DNA of 64,000 nt from Balneicella halophila (GTDB taxonomy: Bacteria > Bacteroidota > Bacteroidia > Bacteroidales > Balneicellaceae), in contig NZ_QENZ01000003.1 of NCBI RefSeq assembly GCF_003096835.1, positions 620,001-684,000 of the forward strand, written 5' to 3'. The notes under the pieces were generated by a model. It was not told where the DNA came from and made no database searches. It saw only the letters and a list, made by a program, of their open reading frames with translations. The first letter of the stretch is position 1, and each line of letters opens with the position of its first letter. Shown here one piece after another: positions 27,717-35,910 of the stretch. Made by a program: the position numbers and the translations under genes.

Positions 27717-28382
27717 TTATTGCTCTATTATCTGATGATTTTCACAGCGAAGGGTGCGTGCAGGGAAACGCTCTAATAAATCATATTGGTGGGTTGCCAT
27801 GATGACCGTCTTTCCACTCTTTGAAATGTCATGCAGCAGGGCTGCCAGTGCATAGGAAGTTTCGGGGTCTAAGTTTCCCGTAGGTTCGTCAGCCAAGATA
27901 ATATCAGGATTGTTAAGCAAAGCTCTTGCAATAACCACACGCTGTTGTTCACCACCGGAGAGCTCATGTGGCATTTTGTCTTTGTGTTCTAGGACTCCAG
28001 TCTTTAAAAGTACTTCCTCAATACGTTCTTTTCGTTCCTTTTTGGGAAATTCTGTTGCTTCCAGCACGAAAAGCAGGTTTTTATAAACACTTCTGTCGCT
28101 TAATAGCTTGTAGTCTTGAAAGACAACACCCAGCTTTTTACGTAACGGAGCTACGTTTTTTCTACGAATATTCCAAAGTAATGTCCCATCTATGACTATT
28201 TGTCCCTTATGTAATGGTAATTCAGCATTCAAGCTACGGATAAGAGTAGATTTTCCGGTTCCTATCTTTCCGATAAGATAAACAAATTCCCCCGGATAAA
28301 TAGCAAGATTGATGTTTTTGAGGACTTCATTCTCCCCATTTTTCAGTGTTGCATTTTTAAATTCAATAATTGGCTGTGTCAT
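27717..28382 (-). CDS. ftsE: Cell-division ABC transporter ATP-binding protein FtsE
   Basis: A 221-residue ABC ATPase with Walker A GKIGTGKST (38-46), signature LSGGEQQR and Walker B IILADEPTGNLD. Its FQDYKLL Q-loop and the VYKNLLFVLEATEF segment after it resemble FtsE rather than LolD. FtsE and its membrane partner FtsX couple ATP hydrolysis to peptidoglycan hydrolase activation at the septum. In Bacteroidota ftsE and ftsX are commonly unlinked; ftsX is not seen here. It is separated by 23 bp from the DUF4105 gene on the same strand and probably lies in one transcript with it. Confidence 0.8.
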   Translation of the reverse strand: MTQPIIEFKNATLKNGENEVLKNINLAIYPGEFVYLIGKIGTGKSTLIRSLNAELPLHKGQIVIDGTLLWNIRRKNVAPLRKKLGVVFQDYKLLSDRSVYKNLLFVLEATEFPKKERKERIEEVLLKTGVLEHKDKMPHELSGGEQQRVVIARALLNNPDIILADEPTGNLDPETSYALAALLHDISKSGKTVIMATHQYDLLERFPARTLRCENHQIIEQ

Positions 28383-28405
28383 AGTATCGAAGTTGTTTTA
28401 CAAAG

Positions 28406-29578
28406 CTATGATTTTTTACGAACTATACCCAAGCTTCTAAAGATGATGCAAAGAAGTATGGGAATGATCATTTCAAAAGGAAATGCAAGAGGTGCATAGT
28501 TAAAAATAGAGAAAAGTTGTGGAAATACCATAAATATCAACAAGGTACAAACAATAATCAAAGTTACTAAGAAATAGTAATGTGTAAATTTTGATTTTTG
28601 ATGTTGAAATAGAATGACAAAAGCCATAATGAAGTGTGTTGGCAGTGCCCAGAAGATATTCCAATTGTCATTTGTAGCTGTATGGTCAGCGGCAAACCAA
28701 AGAAAAGCAATAATACTACCAGCAATTCCTAATGCGAAAAATAGAATAAAATCAGCAAAATGCATTTTCTCAGGAATAAATATAGAGCCGAGAAGTATTA
28801 GAAAAGCTGCCAAATAAAAGATGAAAACCGGACTTAACAGGAAAGCGGTTTTTGAATATACAAATTGAGCGTCGTAAAGTGTTCTCGTATTTGCTACGAT
28901 AGGTTTTCCATTAAGTGTAGCGTCTGTATAATTATCCTTTAGAATATCAGGTAGAAATAAACCTTTTTGAAGATGGTCTGTAGGAGCTCCCAAAACTATA
29001 TTCAGCCCTAAGTTAAGCCAGTCGCTATTCGCTAAGTAAGGAGCTATTCCGGTTCTATACGTTTCTCCCAACTTTGATGGGACTTGAGTAAATTCCCAAT
29101 CACCTGCAATATTATTTCTAATTATTTCATCAATACGCGTAGCACAATTATCCATAAAGAAGTCGTACTTATAAGCACGATTTTCAGGCTTATAATTGAT
29201 GAGGAGTGCCTCAAATAATTGTTGCTTTTGTTGAGGATTGAGTAATAATTTTTGTGAATAAACACTTCGTTTTTCTCTCTTGTATGAGGTAATAAATCTC
29301 TCATAGTCTGAAACAGAAAGTAAGTAGTCTAACCTTCCTTGTGCGAATTTCATGTAAAAATTTGGAGTGCTGAAATCGAATGTGCCATAATTAAAGACCA
29401 AATCCATATTGGAAATAGGATCTTGAACACGAATAGCAGAGTGTCCAAAAAGCGAATAAAGCTCTTCTCCTGGGTCACAAGTAAGAATGCTGATTTCAGC
29501 TTCCGGGCTTAGTTTTTGACTCATTGCTCCTTTGACACATAAGAATAAGCAGAGTAAAGATAAAAGAAAAGCTCGCAT
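28406..29578 (-). CDS. DUF4105 family membrane protein (Lnb-type N-terminal periplasmic domain)
   Basis: A 390-residue protein: signal peptide, then the DUF4105 domain (about 25-180) with TCDPGEELYSLFGHSAIRV, FNYGTFDFSTPNFYMKFAQG and YDFFMDNCATRIDEI. The conserved His and Cys of those motifs are present, as in NlpC/P60-like hydrolase folds. About five transmembrane segments follow. Related Lnb proteins of Gram-positive bacteria modify lipoprotein N-termini by acyl transfer, but whether DUF4105 proteins do so is uncertain. The next gene upstream (PfkB) is 4 bp away, so they are in one operon. Confidence 0.75.
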   Translation of the reverse strand: MRAFLLSLLCLFLCVKGAMSQKLSPEAEISILTCDPGEELYSLFGHSAIRVQDPISNMDLVFNYGTFDFSTPNFYMKFAQGRLDYLLSVSDYERFITSYKREKRSVYSQKLLLNPQQKQQLFEALLINYKPENRAYKYDFFMDNCATRIDEIIRNNIAGDWEFTQVPSKLGETYRTGIAPYLANSDWLNLGLNIVLGAPTDHLQKGLFLPDILKDNYTDATLNGKPIVANTRTLYDAQFVYSKTAFLLSPVFIFYLAAFLILLGSIFIPEKMHFADFILFFALGIAGSIIAFLWFAADHTATNDNWNIFWALPTHFIMAFVILFQHQKSKFTHYYFLVTLIIVCTLLIFMVFPQLFSIFNYAPLAFPFEMIIPILLCIIFRSLGIVRKKS

Positions 29579-29582
29579 ATTC

Positions 29583-30683
29583 TTATTCTCTATTTCTTAA
29601 AAAATCGATTAGTTGTTCTTTATTTGGAGAATGAGCGTTCCTCACGTAATACCCTGATGTATTTACTCCGACAGCTAAACATTCTTCCGGAGTAAAACCT
29701 CGTAAAAGAGCATTGCAAAAGCCCGCATTGAAATTATCGCCGGCACCAGTCGTCAGTTTTGGTTTTTGAGTATAGGGACCAATAACATATCCAGCCCAAT
29801 CTTCTGTTGCTACAGCTGCGCCATGTAGGGGATGTATCACGGCATGGGAAATATTTAACTTTTCTCTGATTTTAATAGCCCTTTGTATCACGTCGTCTGT
29901 TGAAACACCAAGGAGTGATGCAACAATCATAGATTCATTTTTATTCATGCTTAGCACCATCTGGGTCGTTTCAGCAAATTCAGAAATTAGTTCTAATGCT
30001 TTAATAATATCTTCATCTAATCGTTTTTGAGGATCAGCCAAGTCAATGAAAGCAATCGGTTTTTTTGGTATTTCTTTGATGATAGATAAAATGCCTTCCA
30101 TAATAGAATTCATCCCACTTAGCATTGTCCAATTATTAAAACTCAGTAAATCCATTTTTTGAAGGAGCTCAGTGAGCTTCTCTCTAGGATATTTCTCAAT
30201 CAGTTTGCTCCAATTGATTCCAGTCATGTGATGACTTTTCCCTAACATGAGCTTACCATCCATAAATTCTAGCGCATCAGTGTGCCCTGGTGCTTCAAAA
30301 GAAACAACCTCTTCACAGCGGTTGGCAAATTCTTGAAACACAGGATGTATACCTTCAGCTCCAATTGATCCTGCATAACTCACTTTATGCCCTTGATTGA
30401 TGAGTGAGTTTGCCATGATAGGTCCATTGCCACCCAACTTTATTTGTTGTGTTACAAACTCGATATTGGCACTTAAACCAGCGGCTTTCCCAATTCGTTC
30501 AGAAAACTCAGTAATGGTTTCAATTCTCTCAAACGTTTTATCATCTTGACGCTTACGGACTACATAGATAATCTCATCTATAAATCCGTCATAGCCTACG
30601 AGTATATTCTTCGATGAATTACTATTCTCTAATTTGTCAGCTACAGTTTGGAGTAACAATTTATCTTGATAATTTGTAGTCAT
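29583..30683 (-). CDS. PfkB family carbohydrate kinase
   Basis: A 366-residue ribokinase-like sugar kinase. It has the N-terminal substrate region with LGGNGPIMANSL, a central Rossmann-like core, and the C-terminal PfkB signature TTGAGDNFNAGFCNALL carrying the anion hole and catalytic Asp. The substrate cannot be assigned. The family phosphorylates sugars or nucleosides with ATP. The N-terminal NILVGYDGFIDEI is typical of a Bacteroidota subgroup. It lies downstream of the response regulator on the same strand (103-bp gap). Confidence 0.75.
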   Translation of the reverse strand: MTTNYQDKLLLQTVADKLENSNSSKNILVGYDGFIDEIIYVVRKRQDDKTFERIETITEFSERIGKAAGLSANIEFVTQQIKLGGNGPIMANSLINQGHKVSYAGSIGAEGIHPVFQEFANRCEEVVSFEAPGHTDALEFMDGKLMLGKSHHMTGINWSKLIEKYPREKLTELLQKMDLLSFNNWTMLSGMNSIMEGILSIIKEIPKKPIAFIDLADPQKRLDEDIIKALELISEFAETTQMVLSMNKNESMIVASLLGVSTDDVIQRAIKIREKLNISHAVIHPLHGAAVATEDWAGYVIGPYTQKPKLTTGAGDNFNAGFCNALLRGFTPEECLAVGVNTSGYYVRNAHSPNKEQLIDFLRNRE

Positions 30684-30786
30684 ATATAGTGTATTTCGTT
30701 AGTAAGGTAATTTATCAAAACTAGATAATTCTAAGGACTAAGATACAATTTCTCTACGAAATAGAGATAAAAATACGACTACTTAA

Positions 30787-31473
30787 TTATTCTGTTACTA
30801 ATTTATAACCGACACCTTTTATGGTTTGTACCATTTCGTTGCCCAGTTTTTTGCGCAACTTCCTGATGTGTACATCAATAGTTCTCTCGCCAACGATAAC
30901 ATCTTTCCCCCAAACCTTATCAAGAATTTCGTCACGTTCGAAGACTTTGTTAGGAACTGATGCTAAAAGGCATAGCAGTGAAAATTCTTTTTTAGGAAGA
31001 TTGATAAGTCGTCCGGCTTTTTCAACAAGGTGCGAATCTTGATTGATTTTTAAATCTTGCACTTCTATAATATTGGGAGTTTCTTCAGAATGCTCTATTC
31101 TACGAATAAGGGCTTTGATTTTACTGGTTAAGACTTTAGGCTTCACTGGTTTGGTAATATAATCATCTGCTCCGGCATTGTATCCGGCTATTTGAGAATA
31201 ATCCTCACTTCGAGCAGTTAAAAAGACGATAAAGCTATCTTTTAGCTGTTCATCTGCACGGATAAGTTCGCAAGTTTCAATCCCATCAAGCTCAGGCATC
31301 ATTAAATCTAGGAGGATAAGGTCTGGCTGTTCCTTTTTTGTAATTTTGATAGCCTCTTTACCATTACTGGCAGTCAAAGTTCGATATCCTTCTTTTTCTA
31401 AGTTGTAGCCTATAAATTCTAGGATATCAGGTTCATCATCTACCAAGAGGATTGTCGCCTTTTTTGTCTTCAT
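30787..31473 (-). CDS. OmpR/PhoB-type response regulator
   Basis: A 228-residue two-component regulator. The receiver domain (1-120) has acidic residues D12-D13, phospho-acceptor D56 in LILLDLMMPELDG, a Thr in FLTARS and the Lys of ITKPVKP. The C-terminal winged-helix DNA-binding domain has LPKKEFSLLCLLAS, VWGKDVIVGERTIDVHIRKLRKKLG and a final KGVGYKL. No histidine kinase gene is adjacent. The divergent intergenic region carries three GGTAACA repeats spaced as OmpR/PhoB sites, so it likely controls the neighbouring TonB receptor and itself. PhoB-like phosphate control is a hypothesis. Confidence 0.88.
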   Translation of the reverse strand: MKTKKATILLVDDEPDILEFIGYNLEKEGYRTLTASNGKEAIKITKKEQPDLILLDLMMPELDGIETCELIRADEQLKDSFIVFLTARSEDYSQIAGYNAGADDYITKPVKPKVLTSKIKALIRRIEHSEETPNIIEVQDLKINQDSHLVEKAGRLINLPKKEFSLLCLLASVPNKVFERDEILDKVWGKDVIVGERTIDVHIRKLRKKLGNEMVQTIKGVGYKLVTE

Positions 31474-31556
31474 TATTCTTCAATGTTAGTCATCCAAACG
31501 CATCAAAGTTAATTAGAAAATTTATAGCAGGTATGCACTTAACATAAGCTTAATTA

Positions 31557-31606
31557 GGTAACAATATGGTAACATTAGGCGGGGGGAGCTTAAAGTTTTG
31601 GTAACA
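31557..31606 (+). promoter_or_regulatory. PHO-box-like operator: three GGTAACA repeats
   Basis: Identical heptamers lie at 31557-31563, 31568-31574 and 31600-31606. The first two are separated by 4 nt (11-bp period), exactly the layout of a PhoB box. The third is 32 bp (three turns) further and overlaps where the -33 element of the TonB-receptor promoter would be; a weak -7 box TTACTTTG lies at 31627-31634. Confidence 0.65.
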
Positions 31607-31657
31607 TATTTCTTTGTTAGAGACTATTACTTTGCAACTGTAAAATTAAATATAATT

Positions 31658-34522
31658 ATGAAAAGAAACTTATTTTTAACATTGCTCTTCCTTACCTTTT
31701 CTTCGTTGCTAGTTAATGCAGCTGTTGTAGAAGAGGTTATTCCTGAAGATAAAAGTGTCATTAAAGGTACAATTACTGATGCAAAAACTGGTGAACCGTT
31801 AATAGGCGTAAACGTCTTTGTCCCCGGGACTGTAATCGGTGGAAGTACTGACTTGGATGGAAGCTTCTTTATTGAAATTGATCCAGGGAAATACACTTTG
31901 AAGATGACATTAATTGGGTATGAGGATGTTACTATTCCTGACCTTATTGTAACTCGAGGTAAAGCATTAAATATTCAGCAAAAGTTGATTGAAGATTCAG
32001 CCCTGTTAGGAGAGGTGGTTATTACAGCTAAAATGACAAGAGACAGTGAGGTTTCTGCAATTTTAGTACAACAAAACTCTGTGATAATGTTGGAGAATGT
32101 TTCCTCTGATGAGTTGTCTCGTAAAGGGATTTCTAACGTGGAAGAAGGATTGACAAAAGTTGCAGGAATTACCAAGCAAGCTACTCGTGGTATTGTAGTG
32201 CGTGGTTTGGGTGATAGATATAATAACGTGTTGCTCAATGGACTGCCATTGCCTTCGCTAGATCCTGATAAGAAGTCATTGCCGTTGTCAATGTTTCCAA
32301 CTTCAGTTATCAATACTTTAAGTATCAACAAATCTTATATGGGACGCCTTTATGGTGACTTTGCCGGTGCTACGGTAGATATCGAAACAAAAAATACACC
32401 TAGAACAGCTTTTTTTAACATTGGTGTTTCTGGTGGTATGAATTCATACTACCTTTCTGGAGATGACCAAAAATTAGATAATACAAACCTAACAGGATAT
32501 TTAGGAATCGATAAAAGAAGACGTGATTTGCCACAATATCTGTATGCACTTTCACAATTAGGACATTATTACGAAGATTATCCTTATCCGTATCTCAATA
32601 CATCAGTTATTTCAAATATCAAAGGTTCAGAAATTTTCGAAACCAAGTTCAACCCTGATGTACGCAAAACACCTATTGACTTTGGATTCTCAATGTCTGG
32701 AGGTAAAACATTTCAACTGAGTGATGCAGTACGTCTAGGGTTTGTAAGTACAGCTAACTTTTCATCTGATAACGATAAGAAAGAAGGAGTACAGCGTTTA
32801 TTAGACGCACAAGGTGGAGTTATTAAAGATTATGATTTCCAAGAATGGGCTTACAACACAAAATTAAATGCGTTACTTGCTCTTACTTTAGATGTAAATA
32901 GTAAACACCGTTTTACTTTTAACAATCTTTATCTAAACAACTCAACAAATTCAGTGAATGAAATGATTGGTTATGATGATCTTTCTGGATTTGATTTGTT
33001 CTTAAGACGTTCTAAGTATGTACAGAATGATTTGTACAACGGGCAATTATTAGGTAGTCATGATTTAGATGACAATGAAAAGTTCTTCTTCGATTGGGGA
33101 GTTTCTTATTCTTTTGTAGAGAGTGACGAGCCAGATACTAAAGACGTCTCTATGGAGCAGACGAAAGCTGATAGTTCTGTGTATAAATATAAATCAGCAC
33201 CAGGTTCTAATGGCGGACGTTATTTTGGTGAGATGGAAGAGAATCAATACGCAGCAAGAGCGGCTTTCAGAATGGGATTTGGAGCTTCACCTGACGGAGA
33301 ACAACCCTATAAAAATTATTTGAATGTAGGATACAATTTTAGCGCAAGAGAACGTGATTTCTTCCAAATTTTATTAGGATTTGGAGCTAAATCAGCATTT
33401 ACGAAAGACCTTGATTATACAGTAGATGTGAATGATCCAGATTCATTTTTAAATCGTGCATTAGATATGGGAGCATTTTACTATAATGAGATTGCCCCTG
33501 ATGGTGGACGTGATTTCGAGGCTGACCAAACGATTCATGCAGCTTATCTTTCTTTCGAAAAATACTTTAGCGATAAATTTACTGCTGTTGCTGATGTTAG
33601 AATAGAGAAAACGGACAGGACTATGAAGTTTGTTGATCCTACAAGCTCTGTTTTTGATCCTTTTACAGAATTAACGTATGACCCAACAGATGTATTGCCG
33701 GGAATTAACTTCAATTATAAAATTAGTGATGAGACTAATGTTCGTTTGGCTGGTAGTAAGACAGTAACACGTCCAGGAATTAGGGAAGCTACAAATAGTG
33801 TTTATAAAATACCTGGAGTGGGTTCTATATTTGGTAACTCTGATTTGGTGAACTCAACCAATTACAATGCTGATTTGAAGTTCGAAACTTTTCCAAATAG
33901 AGGAGAGATGTTTGCAGTAAACGCTTTCTATAAGAGAATAGAAGATCCTATAGAGAGAACAGCAGAGCCAGCTGCAGGAGGACGAGCTTTTACTTTTAAG
34001 AATGCTGAGAGTGCAACAGTTTATGGTGTTGAGTTGGAGATGATTAAAAACTTAGGAAACTTATTCAAATCAGAAACTTTCAGACCACTTACTTTTGGTA
34101 TGAACGCGACATTAATGTTCTCAGAAATCACAATTCCTGAATCTAATGGTTTCGTGACAAACAAAGAAAGAGAACTACAAGGGGCATCTCCTTATCTTAT
34201 AAATGCTGACTTAACTTACGACAAAAAAGTAACAGATTCTTGGACAACAAAAGCTACAGCTACTTACAACGTATTTGGCGAAAGAATTTATGCCGTAGGT
34301 GGTGGTGGTATTGGAGATTTCATAGAGCAACCACAGCACACTATAGATTTTATTTGGAGTAACACAATAAACCATAAATTGAGCTTTGGATTTTCTATAA
34401 AGGACATTTTAGATACTGACTTCCATGTAGAGCAAGATGGAGTCAATGAAGGTAAAGATCCTATTACCGGTGAGTATAATGATGGTATGACTATTTCGTT
34501 CAAATTAGGATATAAATTTTAA
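31658..34522 (+). CDS. TonB-dependent outer-membrane receptor with CarboxypepD_reg-like N-terminal domain
   Basis: The start at ATG 31658 gives 954 residues with a signal peptide (MKRNLFLTLLFLTFSSLLVNA). The TTG further upstream (31598) would put the promoter inside the gene. Residues about 30-115 are the CarboxypepD_reg-like fold (KGTITDAKTGEPLIGVNVFV...DLDGSFFIEIDPGKYTL), about 130-240 are the plug (VVRGLGDRYNNVLLNGLPLPS), and the rest is the 22-strand barrel ending in the aromatic-terminated strand SFKLGYKF. The ligand is unknown. It is followed after 20 bp by a surface lipoprotein gene, a receptor/lipoprotein pairing like, but not homologous to, SusCD. The PHO-box-like repeats upstream suggest control by the divergent response regulator. 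Confidence 0.85.
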   Translation: MKRNLFLTLLFLTFSSLLVNAAVVEEVIPEDKSVIKGTITDAKTGEPLIGVNVFVPGTVIGGSTDLDGSFFIEIDPGKYTLKMTLIGYEDVTIPDLIVTRGKALNIQQKLIEDSALLGEVVITAKMTRDSEVSAILVQQNSVIMLENVSSDELSRKGISNVEEGLTKVAGITKQATRGIVVRGLGDRYNNVLLNGLPLPSLDPDKKSLPLSMFPTSVINTLSINKSYMGRLYGDFAGATVDIETKNTPRTAFFNIGVSGGMNSYYLSGDDQKLDNTNLTGYLGIDKRRRDLPQYLYALSQLGHYYEDYPYPYLNTSVISNIKGSEIFETKFNPDVRKTPIDFGFSMSGGKTFQLSDAVRLGFVSTANFSSDNDKKEGVQRLLDAQGGVIKDYDFQEWAYNTKLNALLALTLDVNSKHRFTFNNLYLNNSTNSVNEMIGYDDLSGFDLFLRRSKYVQNDLYNGQLLGSHDLDDNEKFFFDWGVSYSFVESDEPDTKDVSMEQTKADSSVYKYKSAPGSNGGRYFGEMEENQYAARAAFRMGFGASPDGEQPYKNYLNVGYNFSARERDFFQILLGFGAKSAFTKDLDYTVDVNDPDSFLNRALDMGAFYYNEIAPDGGRDFEADQTIHAAYLSFEKYFSDKFTAVADVRIEKTDRTMKFVDPTSSVFDPFTELTYDPTDVLPGINFNYKISDETNVRLAGSKTVTRPGIREATNSVYKIPGVGSIFGNSDLVNSTNYNADLKFETFPNRGEMFAVNAFYKRIEDPIERTAEPAAGGRAFTFKNAESATVYGVELEMIKNLGNLFKSETFRPLTFGMNATLMFSEITIPESNGFVTNKERELQGASPYLINADLTYDKKVTDSWTTKATATYNVFGERIYAVGGGGIGDFIEQPQHTIDFIWSNTINHKLSFGFSIKDILDTDFHVEQDGVNEGKDPITGEYNDGMTISFKLGYKF

Positions 34523-34542
34523 ATCAATAACTTATTTTCAAC

Positions 34543-35736
34543 ATGAAAAAGAACTTTTTTTATTTATTTATTGCATTCTTTGCAATAGTTGCAACGGTTT
34601 CTTGTACTGACGACGAGCCGAATGTAATCGTAAAAATTAACGAACCTGGTGAGAATCCAACACCAACACCAGATCCAGACCCAACACCAGCTGATCCTGA
34701 GAAAGTACTTACAGGAAAAATCACTGAAGACAAAACAGTTGGAGCTGGAGAAACTTGGGTGCTAGATGGTATTGTAGTTGTAGAAGAAGGTGCAACGTTG
34801 ACCATTGGTAAAGGCGCAACTATCATTGCTAATCCGAACGACGGTGTAGATGCATTGTTCATCAACCAAGGGGCAATGATTAATGCTGTAGGTACTGCTT
34901 CAGAACCTATTGTAATGACTTCAACTGTACGTGAACGCGGTTCTTTTGGTGGTGTAGTTATCTTAGGACGCGCACCAATCAACGTGGAAGGTGGTGAAAG
35001 TACATCAGAATTAGGAACAGAATATAAGTATGGCGGTAATGACCCTGCTGATAACTCTGGTGTGATGAAATTTGTACGTGTTGAATATGCAGGTAAGAAA
35101 AATAGCTCAGATAATGAGTTCAACGGATTTTCTCTTTATGCTGTAGGAAATGGCACAACTCTTGAAAACTTACAAGCTTACTACGGATCTGATGATGGCT
35201 TTGAATTCTTCGGAGGTACTGTAGTTGCAAATAACTTGATTTCTACAGGTAACGAAGATGATGCAATTGACTGGACAGAAGGTTGGACCGGTGGTGGTGA
35301 AAACTGGTTGATTGAGTTAGCTGAAGATGATGGAGACTTTGGTTTTGAAGCTAGTGGAAATGATGAGAATCCATCATTAGAGCCATATTCTAAGCCAGTA
35401 ATCAAAAACGTAACTATCAGAGGTAATGCTATTTCAGTTACAGAGGAGAAATCAGCAATTCGTTTGAAGTCAGGAACTAATATAGATTTGCAAAATGTGT
35501 TAATCACTGGATATCCAAAAGGAATTCGCTTTGATAAAGATCAGTCAGTAACCTTCTTAAAGAACGACGAGATGGTTATTAAAGGAGTGAAGTTTGGAAG
35601 TGATGTTTCTACACACTTTGTGAACAAATCAGATATTGCTGATGCTGATTTCCAAGCAGCAGTTGCAAAGATAGAATTAGATGATAATGCTTCTGGAGCA
35701 CAGATTAACAGAGGAAGCTGGGCTTTAGATTTATAA
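34543..35736 (+). CDS. Beta-helix surface lipoprotein, partner of the TonB receptor
   Basis: A 397-residue protein with a lipoprotein signal (lipobox ATVSC, Cys21). A Pro/Asp/Thr linker rich in PTPDPDPTP precedes a right-handed parallel beta-helix domain with repeated short strands (GATLTIGKGATIIANP, GGVVILGRAPINV, VRVEYAGKKNSSDNEFNG, TLENLQAYYGSDDGFEFFGG). It is likely exposed on the outer-membrane surface and may capture the substrate imported by the preceding receptor. Such receptor/beta-helix lipoprotein pairs occur in several Bacteroidota. Linking them to phosphate compounds is my inference from the upstream operator. A strong terminator follows. Confidence 0.7.
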   Translation: MKKNFFYLFIAFFAIVATVSCTDDEPNVIVKINEPGENPTPTPDPDPTPADPEKVLTGKITEDKTVGAGETWVLDGIVVVEEGATLTIGKGATIIANPNDGVDALFINQGAMINAVGTASEPIVMTSTVRERGSFGGVVILGRAPINVEGGESTSELGTEYKYGGNDPADNSGVMKFVRVEYAGKKNSSDNEFNGFSLYAVGNGTTLENLQAYYGSDDGFEFFGGTVVANNLISTGNEDDAIDWTEGWTGGGENWLIELAEDDGDFGFEASGNDENPSLEPYSKPVIKNVTIRGNAISVTEEKSAIRLKSGTNIDLQNVLITGYPKGIRFDKDQSVTFLKNDEMVIKGVKFGSDVSTHFVNKSDIADADFQAAVAKIELDDNASGAQINRGSWALDL

Positions 35737-35764
35737 TCTTAATTTAAATACAAACTTTAGAGTT

Positions 35765-35797
35765 GAGAGACCTCCATTTGGGAGGTCTCTTTTTTTG
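35765..35797 (+). terminator. Intrinsic terminator of the receptor/lipoprotein operon
   Basis: GAGACCTCC pairs with GGAGGTCTC across a 5-nt loop, followed by seven T residues. Confidence 0.85.
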
Positions 35798-35828
35798 TGC
35801 TTTGCAACATCTATATTGAAAAAAATAT

Positions 35829-35841
35829 AAACGTTTGCGTA
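35829..35841 (+). promoter_or_regulatory. LacI-type operator half-site pair upstream of the EF-G paralogue
   Basis: AAACGTTTGCGTA contains the palindromic core AAACGTTT and one full half-site CGTTTGCGTA of the classic LacI-family operator. The left half is degenerate. It lies 70 bp before the ATG at 35911. Confidence 0.45.
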
Positions 35842-35910
35842 CACCGTATTTTGAAAATTACTATCTTTTGGGAAAAATAATAAAATGATAACATTCAAAA
35901 TAGATGTATT

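Noticed and set aside
34560-35123. 187-codon minus-strand ORF opposite the beta-helix lipoprotein
   Set aside because: Its Pro/Ser-rich product is the mirror of the lipoprotein's biased codons; the plus-strand gene has clear signal peptide, lipobox and context.
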